From assembly GCF_000217955.3 (NCBI RefSeq), contig NZ_AFOY02000015.1, positions 1,178,001-1,242,000 on the forward strand: DNA of 64,000 nucleotides. The letters are read 5' to 3'. Under the pieces are notes generated by a model. That model was given only the letters and a program-made list of their open reading frames with translations. It searched no databases and was not told where the DNA came from. Origin of the DNA: Pseudomonas fluorescens HK44 (GTDB lineage Bacteria > Pseudomonadota > Gammaproteobacteria > Pseudomonadales > Pseudomonadaceae). Each line of letters starts with the position of its first letter. Within the stretch, counting starts at the first letter, position 1. A program made the translations under genes and the position numbers. Below are positions 1 through 8,958 of the stretch, piece after piece.

Positions 1-1
1 G

Positions 2-1237
2 CAACGCCAGCATCTGTTTTCACGCTTCCACGGCGATCAGCTGGATGAGGCGCTGATCGCCAGCATTACCTTCGACCAGCGTGGAATAGACGCCTACGGG
101 CTGTTCGACGAACAGCATCGGCCGCTGCACGGGCTGATCCGCAAGATCCCCGCTGGCCTGCCGCTGGACGGCAAGATCCATGAACTGGGCGACTGCGCCG
201 ACCCGGATGACGCCAGCCTGCCGTCTGACAGTTGCGACGCGGTGGCGACCCACACGCTGGATGGCCGCTGGCTGGTTCTGGTGCGTGACAACGGCTCGTT
301 GTTCGCGGTCACACGGATCATCCTGTATGCCCTGTTCTGGGGAGTCTCGCTGACCATCATCCCCGGCATCGCCGGTTGGCACTTGTTGCGCCGTCGGCCG
401 CTACGACGGATCCGCGCCTTGCAGGCGAGCGCCGAAGCCATCGTCGCCGGCAACCTGAACCACCGATTGCCGCTGTCCAGCCGCCGCGATGAACTGGACA
501 TGCTCGCGGCCATCGTCAATGCCATGCTCGAACGCATCGAGCGCCTGGTGAACGAAGTCAAGGGGGTTTGCGACAACATCGCCCACGACCTGCGCACCCC
601 GCTCACCCGACTACGCGCGCAGCTTTACCGCATTCAACAGCAGGCCGTCGAAGGCTCTGCCGAGGCGTTTCAGCTGGATCAGGTAATCGCCGAAACCGAC
701 ACCCTGATGGCACGCTTTCGCGGGTTGCTGCGGATTTCCGAGCTGGAAGATCAACAACGGCGCTCGGGCTTTGTGCTGTTCGATCCGTTGCCGTTGCTGC
801 AGGAACTGCACGATTTCTACCTGCCGCTGGCCGAAGAAGGTCAGCTGACATTGAGCCTGCAAACACCGCAGACCTTGCCGGCGCTGACCGGCGACCGGGC
901 GTTGTTGTTTGAAGCCCTGTCGAACTTGCTGAGCAACTCGATCAAGTTCACCCCGGCGGGCGGTCAGGTCATCGTGCGGGCAATCGACAACGCCGGCAGC
1001 ACACGCATTGAAGTACTCGACTCCGGCCCCGGCATCCCGACGGACAAACGCACGGCGGTGTTTCAACGTTTCTATCGCGTCGACGACAACGCTAAAAACG
1101 GTGGCTTCGGTCTTGGCTTATCGATTGTCGCGGCCATCGTGAACCTGCATGGGTTCACCCTGGACGTCGGCAGCAGCGAACTCGGCGGCGCCCGCCTGAC
1201 ACTCGATTGTCGCCAGCGGTTGCTGCCCGCCGATTGA
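2..1237 (+). CDS. Sensor histidine kinase, 5' end outside window
   Basis: The reading frame is open from base 2, so the N-terminus lies upstream of the window. The visible 411 residues show the end of a periplasmic sensor region, a membrane segment near residues 100-120, a HAMP linker, an H-box (HDLRTPLTRLR), an N-box (LSNLLSNSIKFT), G1 (DSGPGIP), an F-box and G2 (GGFGLGLSIV), which is the normal order for a HisKA/HATPase_c kinase. It should phosphorylate a response regulator whose gene presumably lies just upstream. An internal GTG at 242 could act as a start but would remove the sensor domain, so I treat the gene as truncated only by the window edge. The input signal cannot be read from sequence. 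Confidence 0.93.
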   Translation, partial: QRQHLFSRFHGDQLDEALIASITFDQRGIDAYGLFDEQHRPLHGLIRKIPAGLPLDGKIHELGDCADPDDASLPSDSCDAVATHTLDGRWLVLVRDNGSLFAVTRIILYALFWGVSLTIIPGIAGWHLLRRRPLRRIRALQASAEAIVAGNLNHRLPLSSRRDELDMLAAIVNAMLERIERLVNEVKGVCDNIAHDLRTPLTRLRAQLYRIQQQAVEGSAEAFQLDQVIAETDTLMARFRGLLRISELEDQQRRSGFVLFDPLPLLQELHDFYLPLAEEGQLTLSLQTPQTLPALTGDRALLFEALSNLLSNSIKFTPAGGQVIVRAIDNAGSTRIEVLDSGPGIPTDKRTAVFQRFYRVDDNAKNGGFGLGLSIVAAIVNLHGFTLDVGSSELGGARLTLDCRQRLLPAD

Positions 1238-1345
1238 TGCCACCGAGCGAGCGTTGGCGATTCAGCAGATGATTTCGTTGAGGGAGTTGCTGGTGAATCG
1301 GGCGCTGGATAATTACGCTCAACCAGAGGCCCCGCGGCACCGCAT

Positions 1346-1493
1346 TGTGGCGAGGGGGCTTGTCGGAACGCCGCACCGCCCCGTTCGGCTGCGAAGCAGT
1401 CGTAAATCCAGCAATCGCGGCGTGTCGAACGAAACCCGATTGCAGATTTTGGGGCCGCTTCGCAACCCAGCGGGGGCAAGCCCCCTCACCACA
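1346..1493. repeat. Long inverted repeat (GTGGCGAGGGGGCTTG class)
   Basis: This fills most of the 1238-1531 gap between two convergent kinase genes. The outer arms start TGTGGCGAGGGGGCTTG and end CAAGCCCCCTCACCACA; inner arms carry the CGGCTGCGAAGCAG / CGCTTCGCAACC pair. It may act as a terminator-like structure for both genes. The left arm contains the extra segment GTCGGAACGCCGC at 1362-1374 (see findings). Confidence 0.8.
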
Positions 1494-1531
1494 AGGTCGG
1501 TGTAAGTTCAAGGTTCAGTTGAGCGTCAGGT

Positions 1532-2842
1532 TCAGGCCGGGGTGGGTAACCACAACCGGAACCGTGCCCCGCCCAGCGGCGAGGTTTCGGCCGTCAGTGT
1601 GCCGGCCTGGGCTTCCAGGGCCCGGCGGCTGATTGCCAGTCCCAGGCCAAACCCGCCCGTGGCGCGGTCGCGGCTGCGGTCCAGGCGATAGAAAGGTTCG
1701 AAGATCCGCTCGCGCTCGTCTTCCGGAATGCCGATGCCGTCATCGTCAACGCAGATTTCACAGCCTTTCGGGCAGACCTGCACGCCGATCTGAATGCGTT
1801 TTTCGCAGTAGCGCATGGCGTTGCGCAGCAGGTTCTGGATCGCTCGGGCGGTCAGGCGCGGGTCGAGGCTGAAGCGTTCGAGCTGGCCGTGCAGCAAGAC
1901 GTCGATGACGATGTCCGGTGACTCCAGTTCTTCATCGACACTGCCCAGAATGCTGTCGATAAACTCATCCAGCGACACGTCCACCTGCTCCGGCACCCGT
2001 GCCGGGTTTTGCAGGCGACTGTAGGAGAGCAACTCCAGCACCAGCTCGTCCAGTTCACGAATGTGTGCAACCAGGCCCTGCAAACGTTCGCGGCTGGCGG
2101 CCGGCAAGTCGTCGGACAATACCAGTGCCAGACCGAAATCCAGTCGGGTCAGCGGCGTGCGCAGTTCGTGAGACACTGCATTGAGCAAATCACGTTGCTG
2201 GTTCAGGAGGTTTTCGATGTCACCGGCCATGGTGTCGAAAACATTGGCCAGGCTGCCGATGTTCGAACTCGGCGGGATCTGTGTGCGCTCGCTCAGGTGG
2301 CCCTTGCCAAAGCGCTCGGCGGTATTTTTCAGACGTTCCAGATCGCGCCAGTGTGGCCGCAGCCAGATCAACAGACACGCCAGCAGCGCGCCACCGATCA
2401 GTACGTTGATGCTCCAGTACAACAAATTGACATCCAGTGGATCCGGCGGCACCACCAGTTTCACCGACATCTGCTGATCCAGCGGCGACACCGCCAGCGT
2501 ACGCCAGCCCCAGTCGCCCATGCGGATGACCTTTTCACCGCGTTCCAGACGCTCACGTTCATAGGGCGTGAAATCCGCGTCGTCATTGCGCACCAGTGCC
2601 ACGTGCAGCGGGCTGAAGTCTTTGTCCAGCTGCGCCGCCAGATGGGTCCATTGCTCGCTCGGCACTGCGTGAAACTGTTGGGTGATCAGCTTCTGCAAGC
2701 CTCGCGACTGATCAAGGTTGTAGTTCACGAATCGCTCGTGAAACACCTTGATCACCAGATCCGGGATGAAATAAATCGCCGCGCTGAAAGTGACGATGGT
2801 GATCAGGTAGAGGCGGATCAGAATGCGCAGCATGTTCAGCAT
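1532..2842 (-). CDS. RstB-like sensor histidine kinase
   Basis: This is an inner-membrane sensor kinase of 436 residues with an N-terminal membrane anchor, a periplasmic domain of about 130 residues, a second membrane segment (LLYWSINVLIGGALLACLLIW), HAMP, an H-box (AVSHELRTPLTRL), an N-box (IQNLLRNAMRYC), G1 (DDDGIGIPEDE) and G2 (GGFGLGLAIS). The chosen ATG at 2842 overlaps the stop of the response regulator upstream by seven bases, so the two are translationally coupled; an ATG three codons further in is also possible. Sequence style and partner resemble RstB/RstA, but the signal is unknown. The pair is divergent from an RND efflux adaptor and permease, which suggests that it controls the pump; this is inference. 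Confidence 0.93.
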   Translation of the reverse strand: MLNMLRILIRLYLITIVTFSAAIYFIPDLVIKVFHERFVNYNLDQSRGLQKLITQQFHAVPSEQWTHLAAQLDKDFSPLHVALVRNDDADFTPYERERLERGEKVIRMGDWGWRTLAVSPLDQQMSVKLVVPPDPLDVNLLYWSINVLIGGALLACLLIWLRPHWRDLERLKNTAERFGKGHLSERTQIPPSSNIGSLANVFDTMAGDIENLLNQQRDLLNAVSHELRTPLTRLDFGLALVLSDDLPAASRERLQGLVAHIRELDELVLELLSYSRLQNPARVPEQVDVSLDEFIDSILGSVDEELESPDIVIDVLLHGQLERFSLDPRLTARAIQNLLRNAMRYCEKRIQIGVQVCPKGCEICVDDDGIGIPEDERERIFEPFYRLDRSRDRATGGFGLGLAISRRALEAQAGTLTAETSPLGGARFRLWLPTPA

Positions 2843-3537
2843 TCCCACTCGGAGCGGCTGAACAGATAGCCCTTGCCCCACACGGTTTTGATCTTGCGCG
2901 CTTCGCCGGCGTGGTCGTCGAATTTGCGTCGCAGCTTGGAAATCGCCACGTCCACCGAGCGGTCGGTGCCGTTGAATTCGATGCCGCGCAGGCGTTGCAG
3001 AATCTGGTCGCGGCTGAGCACTTCACCGGCATGGCGCGCCAGCACCACCAACAGGTTGTATTCGCCGCTGGACAGTTCGACCAACTGCTCGCGCCAGGTC
3101 ACGGTGCGCTCCGACAGATCGATGCAGAGGTTGCCCATGAGGATTCGGTCGCTGGCGGTCTGCGGCTCGTTCAGGCTGCTGCGCCGCAGCAAGGTACGCA
3201 CCCGCGCCAGCAATACCCGAGGCTCGCACGGCTTGGTGACGTAATCGTCGGCACCCATTTCCAGGCCCAGCACCTGGTCGTGACTGTCGTCGCGGGCGGT
3301 CAGCATCAAGATCGGCAGCGTCGCCGAATCGGCGCGCAGCAAGCGACAGACCTGCAAGCCATCGAGGCCCGGCAGCATCAGGTCGAGGATCACCAGATCC
3401 GGTGGATCGACCCGCGCCCGTTCGCGCACATGATCGCCACGGCTGATCACACTGACCTGATAGCCATTGCGTTCAAGGTAGCTGGCAATCAATTCAGAGA
3501 GCGCGCAGTCGTCTTCGACCAGGAGGATGTTGGGCAT
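2836..3537 (-). CDS. OmpR/PhoB-type response regulator (RstA-like)
   Basis: This 233-residue response regulator has a receiver domain (acidic pair EDD near residues 8-10, phospho-acceptor in DLVILDLMLPG, conserved Lys in YVTKPCEPRVL) followed by a winged-helix DNA-binding domain (DVAISKLRRKF, KTVWGKGYLFS). The start at 3537 gives MPNILLVEDD and fits the family; a longer reading would begin inside a REPIN. It is the first gene of the pair with the kinase at 1532-2842. It probably binds the 3538-3832 intergenic region shared with the RND pump. Confidence 0.95.
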   Translation of the reverse strand: MPNILLVEDDCALSELIASYLERNGYQVSVISRGDHVRERARVDPPDLVILDLMLPGLDGLQVCRLLRADSATLPILMLTARDDSHDQVLGLEMGADDYVTKPCEPRVLLARVRTLLRRSSLNEPQTASDRILMGNLCIDLSERTVTWREQLVELSSGEYNLLVVLARHAGEVLSRDQILQRLRGIEFNGTDRSVDVAISKLRRKFDDHAGEARKIKTVWGKGYLFSRSEWEC

Positions 3538-3574
3538 GGGTGTTTCCAGAAAGTGCAGTGGCGTCCGATACACC

Positions 3575-3673
3575 GCTATCGCGAGCAGGCTCGCTCCCAC
3601 AAGGGATCTGATGTGGACACAGATTCTGTGAACACCGCCGACCTACTGTGGGAGCGAGCCTGCTCGCGATAGC
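3575..3673. repeat. REPIN (paired inverted REP)
   Basis: Two inverted copies of the roughly 25-bp REP (CTATCGCGAGCAGGCTCGCTCCCACA and its complement) are separated by about 46 bp. The element lies between the divergent response regulator and efflux genes, upstream of both start codons, so any regulatory region of the pump must lie mainly at 3674-3832. Confidence 0.93.
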
Positions 3674-3832
3674 AATCTACCCGTCGCAATAGAAATCAAG
3701 CATCCAAGGATATACGCCCTCACGCGTACCTGAGTAAAACCCTTACACAATTTCACACAGCACCTACAAAGCTTCACCGCTACGCTCGTCCCCTCCCCGT
3801 AGGATGCTGGGGGTCATTATTGGGGTATTTAC

Positions 3833-4990
3833 ATGTCAAAGAACCTGTTTGCGAAGCTCGGCCTGATTGCCTTGGCAATGACGCTGAGTGCGTGCGACAA
3901 GTCCTCCACTGCCATCGAGGCGCCGCCGCTGGCCACGGTGCGGATCGAAACCCTCGAAGCCCGACCACTGTCGATCAGCAGCGAGCTGAGTGGGCGGATC
4001 GCCGCACCGCGGATCGCCGAAGTCCGTGCCAGGGTGGCCGGCGTGGTCCTGCAACGGACCTTCCGCGAAGGCAGCGACGTCAAACAGGGCGACGTGCTGT
4101 TTCGCATCGATCCGGCGCCGTTCAAGGCTGATCTGGACAGCGCCCAGGCGGCGTTGCGCAAAGCCGAGGCCAATGCCTTTCAGGCACGCTTGCAGGAACA
4201 GCGTTACGCGCAGTTGATCGAAGGCAACGCCATCAGCGGTCAGGATTACGACAACGCCCGCGCCGCCGTCCGGCAGACTGCCGCCGATGTCGTGGCCAAT
4301 CAGGCGGCTGTGCAACGGGCGAAACTGAACCTCGGTTACGCCACCGTTACCGCACCGATTTCCGGGCGGGTTGGCCGTGCGCTGGTCACCGAAGGCGCGC
4401 TGGTCGGGCAGAACGAAAGCACGCCCTTGGCGCTGATCCAGCAGCTGGACCCGATCCACGCCGACCTGACCCAGTCGACCCGCGAACTCAACGCATTGCG
4501 CCGGGCCTTCCGTACCGGGCAACTGCAGCAGGTCGGCCAGGACCAGGCCAAAGCCACGCTGATTCAGGACGACGGCAGCCTCTATCCGTTGCCGGGCAAG
4601 CTGCTGTTCGCTGACATCAGCGTCGACCCGAGTACCGGCCAGATCATTCTGCGCAGCGAGTTCCCCAACCCGGACCTCGACCTGCTGCCGGGCAGTTTCA
4701 TCCGCGTGCGCCTGGAGCAAGCGGTGAATCAGCAAGGCATCAGCGTGCCGCAACGAGCGATCCTGCGTGACAGCGCCGGCATCGCTCAGGTGCTGTTGCT
4801 CGACGCCGACGCCCGTGTCAGCCAGCAACCGGTGCAGCTCGGCCAGGTGCAGAAGGATCGCTGGATCGTCACCGGCGGCCTCAAACCCGGCGACCGCATT
4901 GTCATCGAAGGCCTGCAGCACGCCCGCCCCGGTGAAAAAGTGCAGATCGACAACACCCCTCTTCCACTTGCCCAGGTCACCGGGCAATAG
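3833..4990 (+). CDS. RND efflux periplasmic adaptor (MexA/AcrA family lipoprotein)
   Basis: This 385-residue membrane-fusion protein starts with a lipoprotein signal (MSKNLFAKLGLIALAMTLSAC; Cys at residue 21), then shows the adaptor order: beta-barrel strand, lipoyl half-motif (GVVLQRTFREGSDVKQGDVLF), alpha-helical hairpin (residues about 95-170), second lipoyl half (YATVTAPISGRVG) and membrane-proximal domain. It bridges the inner-membrane permease encoded 16 bp downstream to a TolC-like channel. No OprM-type gene follows, so a shared outer-membrane channel encoded elsewhere is probably used, as known for MexXY. A TTACACAATTTCACAC stretch at 3743-3758 is a possible response-regulator site, but this is weak. 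Confidence 0.95.
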   Translation: MSKNLFAKLGLIALAMTLSACDKSSTAIEAPPLATVRIETLEARPLSISSELSGRIAAPRIAEVRARVAGVVLQRTFREGSDVKQGDVLFRIDPAPFKADLDSAQAALRKAEANAFQARLQEQRYAQLIEGNAISGQDYDNARAAVRQTAADVVANQAAVQRAKLNLGYATVTAPISGRVGRALVTEGALVGQNESTPLALIQQLDPIHADLTQSTRELNALRRAFRTGQLQQVGQDQAKATLIQDDGSLYPLPGKLLFADISVDPSTGQIILRSEFPNPDLDLLPGSFIRVRLEQAVNQQGISVPQRAILRDSAGIAQVLLLDADARVSQQPVQLGQVQKDRWIVTGGLKPGDRIVIEGLQHARPGEKVQIDNTPLPLAQVTGQ

Positions 4991-5006
4991 GCAGGACGCA
5001 GACTTT

Positions 5007-8000
5007 ATGCCGCAATTCTTTATCGACCGCCCGGTGTTCGCCTGGGTGGTCGCGCTGTTCATCCTGTTGGCAGGCAGCCTGGCCATCCCGCAGCTGCCCG
5101 TCGCGCAGTACCCCAACGTTGCCCCGCCGAAGGTCGAGATCTACGCGGTGTACCCGGGCGCCTCGGCGCAAACCATCGACGAAAGCGTGGTCAGCCTGAT
5201 CGAGGGCGAGCTCAACGGCGCCGACCACCTGCTGTATTTCAAATCCCAGAGCAGCCTAGGCACCGCGACCATCACCGCCACCTTCCAGCCCGGCACCGAT
5301 CCGGAAATGGCTCAGGTCGATGTGCAAAACCGCCTCAAGGTGATCGAGTCACGCCTGCCGCAAGCGGTGACCCAACAAGGTTTGCAGGTCGAGAAAGTCT
5401 CGGCCGGCTTCCTGCTGCTGATCACCCTCACCTCCAGCGACGGCAAGCTCAATGACGTGGCGCTCAGCGATTATCTGGCGCGTAACGTGATGAACGAGAT
5501 CAAGCGCCTGGATGGCGTCGGCAAGGCTCAGCTGTATGGCGCCGAGCGGGCCATGCGGATCTGGATCGATCCGCAGAAACTGGTCGGATTCAACCTGACC
5601 CCAGCTGACATCAACGCGGCGATTGTCGCGCAGAACGCCCAGGTCTCGGCCGGCAGCATCGGCGACTTGCCGGCTCGCACCACCCAGGAAATCACCGCGA
5701 CGGTGCTGGTGAAAGGTCAACTGTCGACCCCCGAAGAGTTCGCCGACATTGTGCTGCGGGCCAATCCCGACGGCTCCACGGTGCGCGTGGGTGACGTGGC
5801 GCGGGTCGAAATCGGCAGCCAGGAATACCAATTCTCCACCCGCCTCAACGGCAAGCCGTCGACGGCGGTCGGCGTGCAACTGTCACCCGGCGCCAACGCC
5901 TTGAGCACCGCAACGCTGGTGCGCGAGAAGATGGACGAACTGGCGCGCTACTTCCCGGCTGGTGTGGAATACAAGATTCCGTACGACACCTCGCCGTTCG
6001 TCAAAGTCTCGATCACCAAAGTGGTTTACACCCTCGGCGAGGCGATGCTGCTGGTGTTCGCAGTGATGTTCCTGTTCCTGCAGAACATCCGCTACACGCT
6101 GATCCCGACGTTGGTGGTGCCCGTGGCGTTGATGGGCACCTTTGCGACCATGTTGGCGCTGGGCTTCTCGATCAACGTGTTGACCATGTTCGGCATGGTG
6201 CTGGCGATCGGCATTCTGGTCGATGACGCTATCGTCGTGGTCGAGAACGTCGAGCGGATCATGGTCAACGAAGGCCTGTCGCCCAAAGAAGCAACGCGCA
6301 AAGCCATGAGCCAGATCACCGGGGCAATCATCGGCATCACCCTGGTGCTGGTGGCGGTGTTTATCCCGATGGCGTTCATGCCAGGCTCGGTCGGGGTGAT
6401 CTACCAGCAGTTCTCGCTGTCGATGGCCACCTCGATTCTCTTTTCGGCGTTCCTCGCCCTGACACTCACCCCGGCACTCTGCGCCACGTTGCTGAAACCG
6501 ATCGCCAAAGGTGAACATCATGCCAAGGGCGGCTTCTTCGGCTGGTTCAACCAGCGCTTCGAACGGATGACCGAGGGTTATCAGCGCTGGGTGGTCTACG
6601 CCCTGAAACGCAGTGGTCGTTATTTGCTGGTCTATGGCGTGTTGTTGATTGGCCTGGTGTTTTGCTTCAGCCGCCTGCCCTCGTCCTTCCTCCCGGTCGA
6701 AGACCAGGGTTACACCATCACCGACATTCAACTGCCACCGGGCGCCAGCAAGAACCGTACGGTGCAGGTGGTCGAGCAGATCGAAGCGCACAACGCCACA
6801 GAGCCCGGTGTCGGCGACAGCACGGTGATTCTCGGTTTCAGCTTCTCCGGTAGCGGCCAGAACGCAGCCCTGGCGTTTACCACGCTCAAGGATTGGTCTG
6901 AGCGCGGCAGCGATGACTCGGCAGCCTCGATTGCCGACCGCGCCAACATTGCCCTGAGCCAGATCAAGGACGCCGTGGCCTTCTCGGTGCTGCCGCCTCC
7001 GGTTGACGGCCTCGGTACGTCGAGCGGTTTCGAGTTCCGCCTGCAAGACCGCGGTGGCCTGGGCCATGCGGCGCTGATGCAAGCGCGCAGTGCCTTGCTG
7101 GCGGCTGCCGAGAAAAGCCCGATCCTGATGAACGTGCGCGAAAGCGCCCTGGCGGAAGCGCCGCAAGTGCAGCTGATCGTGGACCGCAAACAGGCCAATG
7201 CCTTGGGCGTTTCCTTCGCCGATATCGGCAACGTGCTGTCCACCGCTGTCGGTTCGGCGTACATCAACGACTTCCCAAACCAGGGGCGGATGCAGCGGGT
7301 GGTGGTTCAGGCTGAAGGCGATCAACGCAGTCAGGTTAACGACTTGCTGAAGATCCACGTGCGCAACAATGCCGAAAAAATGGTCCCGCTGTCATCGTTC
7401 GTCCAGGCCACATGGACCCAGGGCCCGGCGCAGCTGACGCGCTACAACGGTTACCCGGCGATCAGCATTTCCGGTGAGCCGGCACCCGGTCACAGCACCG
7501 GCGAAGCCATGGCGGAAATCGAGCGCCTGGTCGCCCAAGGTCCGGCGGGATTGGGTCAGGAATGGACCGGTCTGTCATTGCAGGAGCGCTTGTCCGGCAG
7601 CCAGGCACCGATACTGCTCGGCTTGTCGTTGCTGATCGTGTTCCTGTGTCTGGCGGCGCTGTACGAGAGCTGGTCGATTCCGACCTCGGTGCTGCTGGTG
7701 GTGCCGCTGGGTGTGCTCGGCGCAGTGCTGGCGGTGACCTTGCGCGGGATGCCCAACGACGTGTTCTTCAAGGTCGGGCTGATCACCATCATCGGGCTGT
7801 CGGCGAAAAACGCGATCCTGATCATCGAATTCGCCAAGAGCCTGTACGACGAAGGCCATGACCTGATCGACGCCACGGTGCAAGCCGCGCGTTTGCGCCT
7901 GCGGCCGATCATCATGACCTCGCTGGCGTTCATCCTTGGCGTGGTGCCGCTGGCGATTGCCACCGGCGCCAGCTCGGCGAGTCAGCAAGCGATCGGCACC

Positions 8001-8105
8001 GGGGTGATCGGCGGAATGATCACCGCGACCATGGCGGTAGTGTTTGTGCCAGTGTTTTTTGTGGTGGTGATGAAGTTGGTGCGCAAGCGACATAAGGACA
8101 TCTAA
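5007..8105 (+). CDS. RND (HAE1) multidrug efflux permease, MexB/MexY-like
   Basis: This 1032-residue proton-driven inner-membrane exporter has the usual length for AcrB/MexB/MexY. It begins MPQFFIDRPVFAWVVALFI, contains the paired transmembrane aspartates in GILVDDAIVVVENVER that carry the proton relay, and the conserved KVGLITIIGLSAKNAILIIEFAK segment in the second half. The ATG at 5007 was chosen because it gives the family N-terminus; the open frame extends upstream into the adaptor gene without meaning. Sequence is closest by eye to the MexY/MexB branch (ALYESWSIP, GFFGWFN). Substrates cannot be inferred. It forms an operon with the adaptor, lacks an outer-membrane partner, and is followed by a REPIN. 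Confidence 0.96.
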   Translation: MPQFFIDRPVFAWVVALFILLAGSLAIPQLPVAQYPNVAPPKVEIYAVYPGASAQTIDESVVSLIEGELNGADHLLYFKSQSSLGTATITATFQPGTDPEMAQVDVQNRLKVIESRLPQAVTQQGLQVEKVSAGFLLLITLTSSDGKLNDVALSDYLARNVMNEIKRLDGVGKAQLYGAERAMRIWIDPQKLVGFNLTPADINAAIVAQNAQVSAGSIGDLPARTTQEITATVLVKGQLSTPEEFADIVLRANPDGSTVRVGDVARVEIGSQEYQFSTRLNGKPSTAVGVQLSPGANALSTATLVREKMDELARYFPAGVEYKIPYDTSPFVKVSITKVVYTLGEAMLLVFAVMFLFLQNIRYTLIPTLVVPVALMGTFATMLALGFSINVLTMFGMVLAIGILVDDAIVVVENVERIMVNEGLSPKEATRKAMSQITGAIIGITLVLVAVFIPMAFMPGSVGVIYQQFSLSMATSILFSAFLALTLTPALCATLLKPIAKGEHHAKGGFFGWFNQRFERMTEGYQRWVVYALKRSGRYLLVYGVLLIGLVFCFSRLPSSFLPVEDQGYTITDIQLPPGASKNRTVQVVEQIEAHNATEPGVGDSTVILGFSFSGSGQNAALAFTTLKDWSERGSDDSAASIADRANIALSQIKDAVAFSVLPPPVDGLGTSSGFEFRLQDRGGLGHAALMQARSALLAAAEKSPILMNVRESALAEAPQVQLIVDRKQANALGVSFADIGNVLSTAVGSAYINDFPNQGRMQRVVVQAEGDQRSQVNDLLKIHVRNNAEKMVPLSSFVQATWTQGPAQLTRYNGYPAISISGEPAPGHSTGEAMAEIERLVAQGPAGLGQEWTGLSLQERLSGSQAPILLGLSLLIVFLCLAALYESWSIPTSVLLVVPLGVLGAVLAVTLRGMPNDVFFKVGLITIIGLSAKNAILIIEFAKSLYDEGHDLIDATVQAARLRLRPIIMTSLAFILGVVPLAIATGASSASQQAIGTGVIGGMITATMAVVFVPVFFVVVMKLVRKRHKDI

Positions 8106-8123
8106 CAATCAACACCTTTCACC

Positions 8124-8213
8124 TGTGGGAGCGAGCCTGCTCGCGATAGCGGAGTAAAAGCCAACATAGATGTTGGAGGTTACGGCCTCATCGCGAGCAG
8201 GCTCGCTCCCACA
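8124..8213. repeat. REPIN (paired inverted REP)
   Basis: The arms TGTGGGAGCGAGCCTGCTCGCG and CGCGAGCAGGCTCGCTCCCACA are separated by about 40 bp that contain a second small palindrome (CCAACATAGATGTTGG). It sits 18 bp after the permease stop and could stabilise the mRNA 3' end. Confidence 0.94.
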
Positions 8214-8297
8214 AGGGCTATCGTCTACCTGTTGACGGTGGTCACAACAGACTGCCCTGGGCTAAGGTGTTGCAAAGCCCTGACGTATCGAGCCTGC

Positions 8298-8939
8298 ATG
8301 CCACACCTCCTGCGCACCCACCCTCGCCTGACTGCCGCCGCCCTGCTGGGGGTAGCGGTCGGCCTCCTGGCCCCGGCCAGTTCGATCATCAGCAAAATCC
8401 TGATTGGCTGGAATGCCGGTGTCTGGACCTACCTGATACTGATGCTCTGGCTGACCATCCGCGCCCGGGCCGATGATGTAAAACGCATCGCCGAAGTCGA
8501 GGATGAAAACGCCGGCATGGTACTGCTCATCGTCTGTATCGCGGCGATTGCCAGCCTCGCCACCATCACCCTGGAACTGGCCGGCAGCAAGGACCTGGAG
8601 ACCAGCCGACGGCTATTGCATTACGGCTTCACCGGGATGACGGTGATCGGTTCGTGGTTGTTGGTCGGGGTGATCTTCAGCGTGCATTACGCCCGGCTGT
8701 TCTACACTTGGGACGGCAAGGAGCCGGCGCTGCGTTTTGCCGAAGGCTTGAAAAACCCCAACTATTGGGACTTCCTGTATTTCTCGTTCACCATCGGCGT
8801 CGCAGTGCAAACTGCGGATGTCGGCGTGGCCACGCGAACATTGCGCAAGATCGTGCTGGCGCAGTCGTTGATTGGATTTTTGTTCAACACGGCGATATTG
8901 GGGTTTTCGATCAATATCGCCGCCGGGTTGTTTGGGTAA
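8298..8939 (+). CDS. DUF1345 family integral membrane protein
   Basis: This 213-residue polytopic inner-membrane protein has about five hydrophobic segments and the DUF1345 hallmark NPNYWDFLYFSFTIGVAVQTADVGV near residues 150-175, which resembles a pore-like segment. The family is uncharacterised. I chose ATG 8298 (MPHLLRTHP) because the 22 residues encoded upstream are not hydrophobic or conserved-looking and overlap the region behind the REPIN. It stands alone between a REPIN and the convergent FN3-repeat gene. Confidence 0.88.
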   Translation: MPHLLRTHPRLTAAALLGVAVGLLAPASSIISKILIGWNAGVWTYLILMLWLTIRARADDVKRIAEVEDENAGMVLLIVCIAAIASLATITLELAGSKDLETSRRLLHYGFTGMTVIGSWLLVGVIFSVHYARLFYTWDGKEPALRFAEGLKNPNYWDFLYFSFTIGVAVQTADVGVATRTLRKIVLAQSLIGFLFNTAILGFSINIAAGLFG

Positions 8940-8958
8940 CGTTCACTGCGTGAGCCGC

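Noticed and set aside
3836..5116. Minus-strand open frame of 426 codons opposite the efflux adaptor
   Set aside because: Shadow of the adaptor gene; no ribosome site and no family resemblance.
5883..7358. Long minus-strand open frame of 491 codons inside the RND permease gene
   Set aside because: Its product is rich in His, Gln, Arg and Asp with no domain, as expected for the antisense of a GC-rich gene; the permease on the plus strand is unmistakable.
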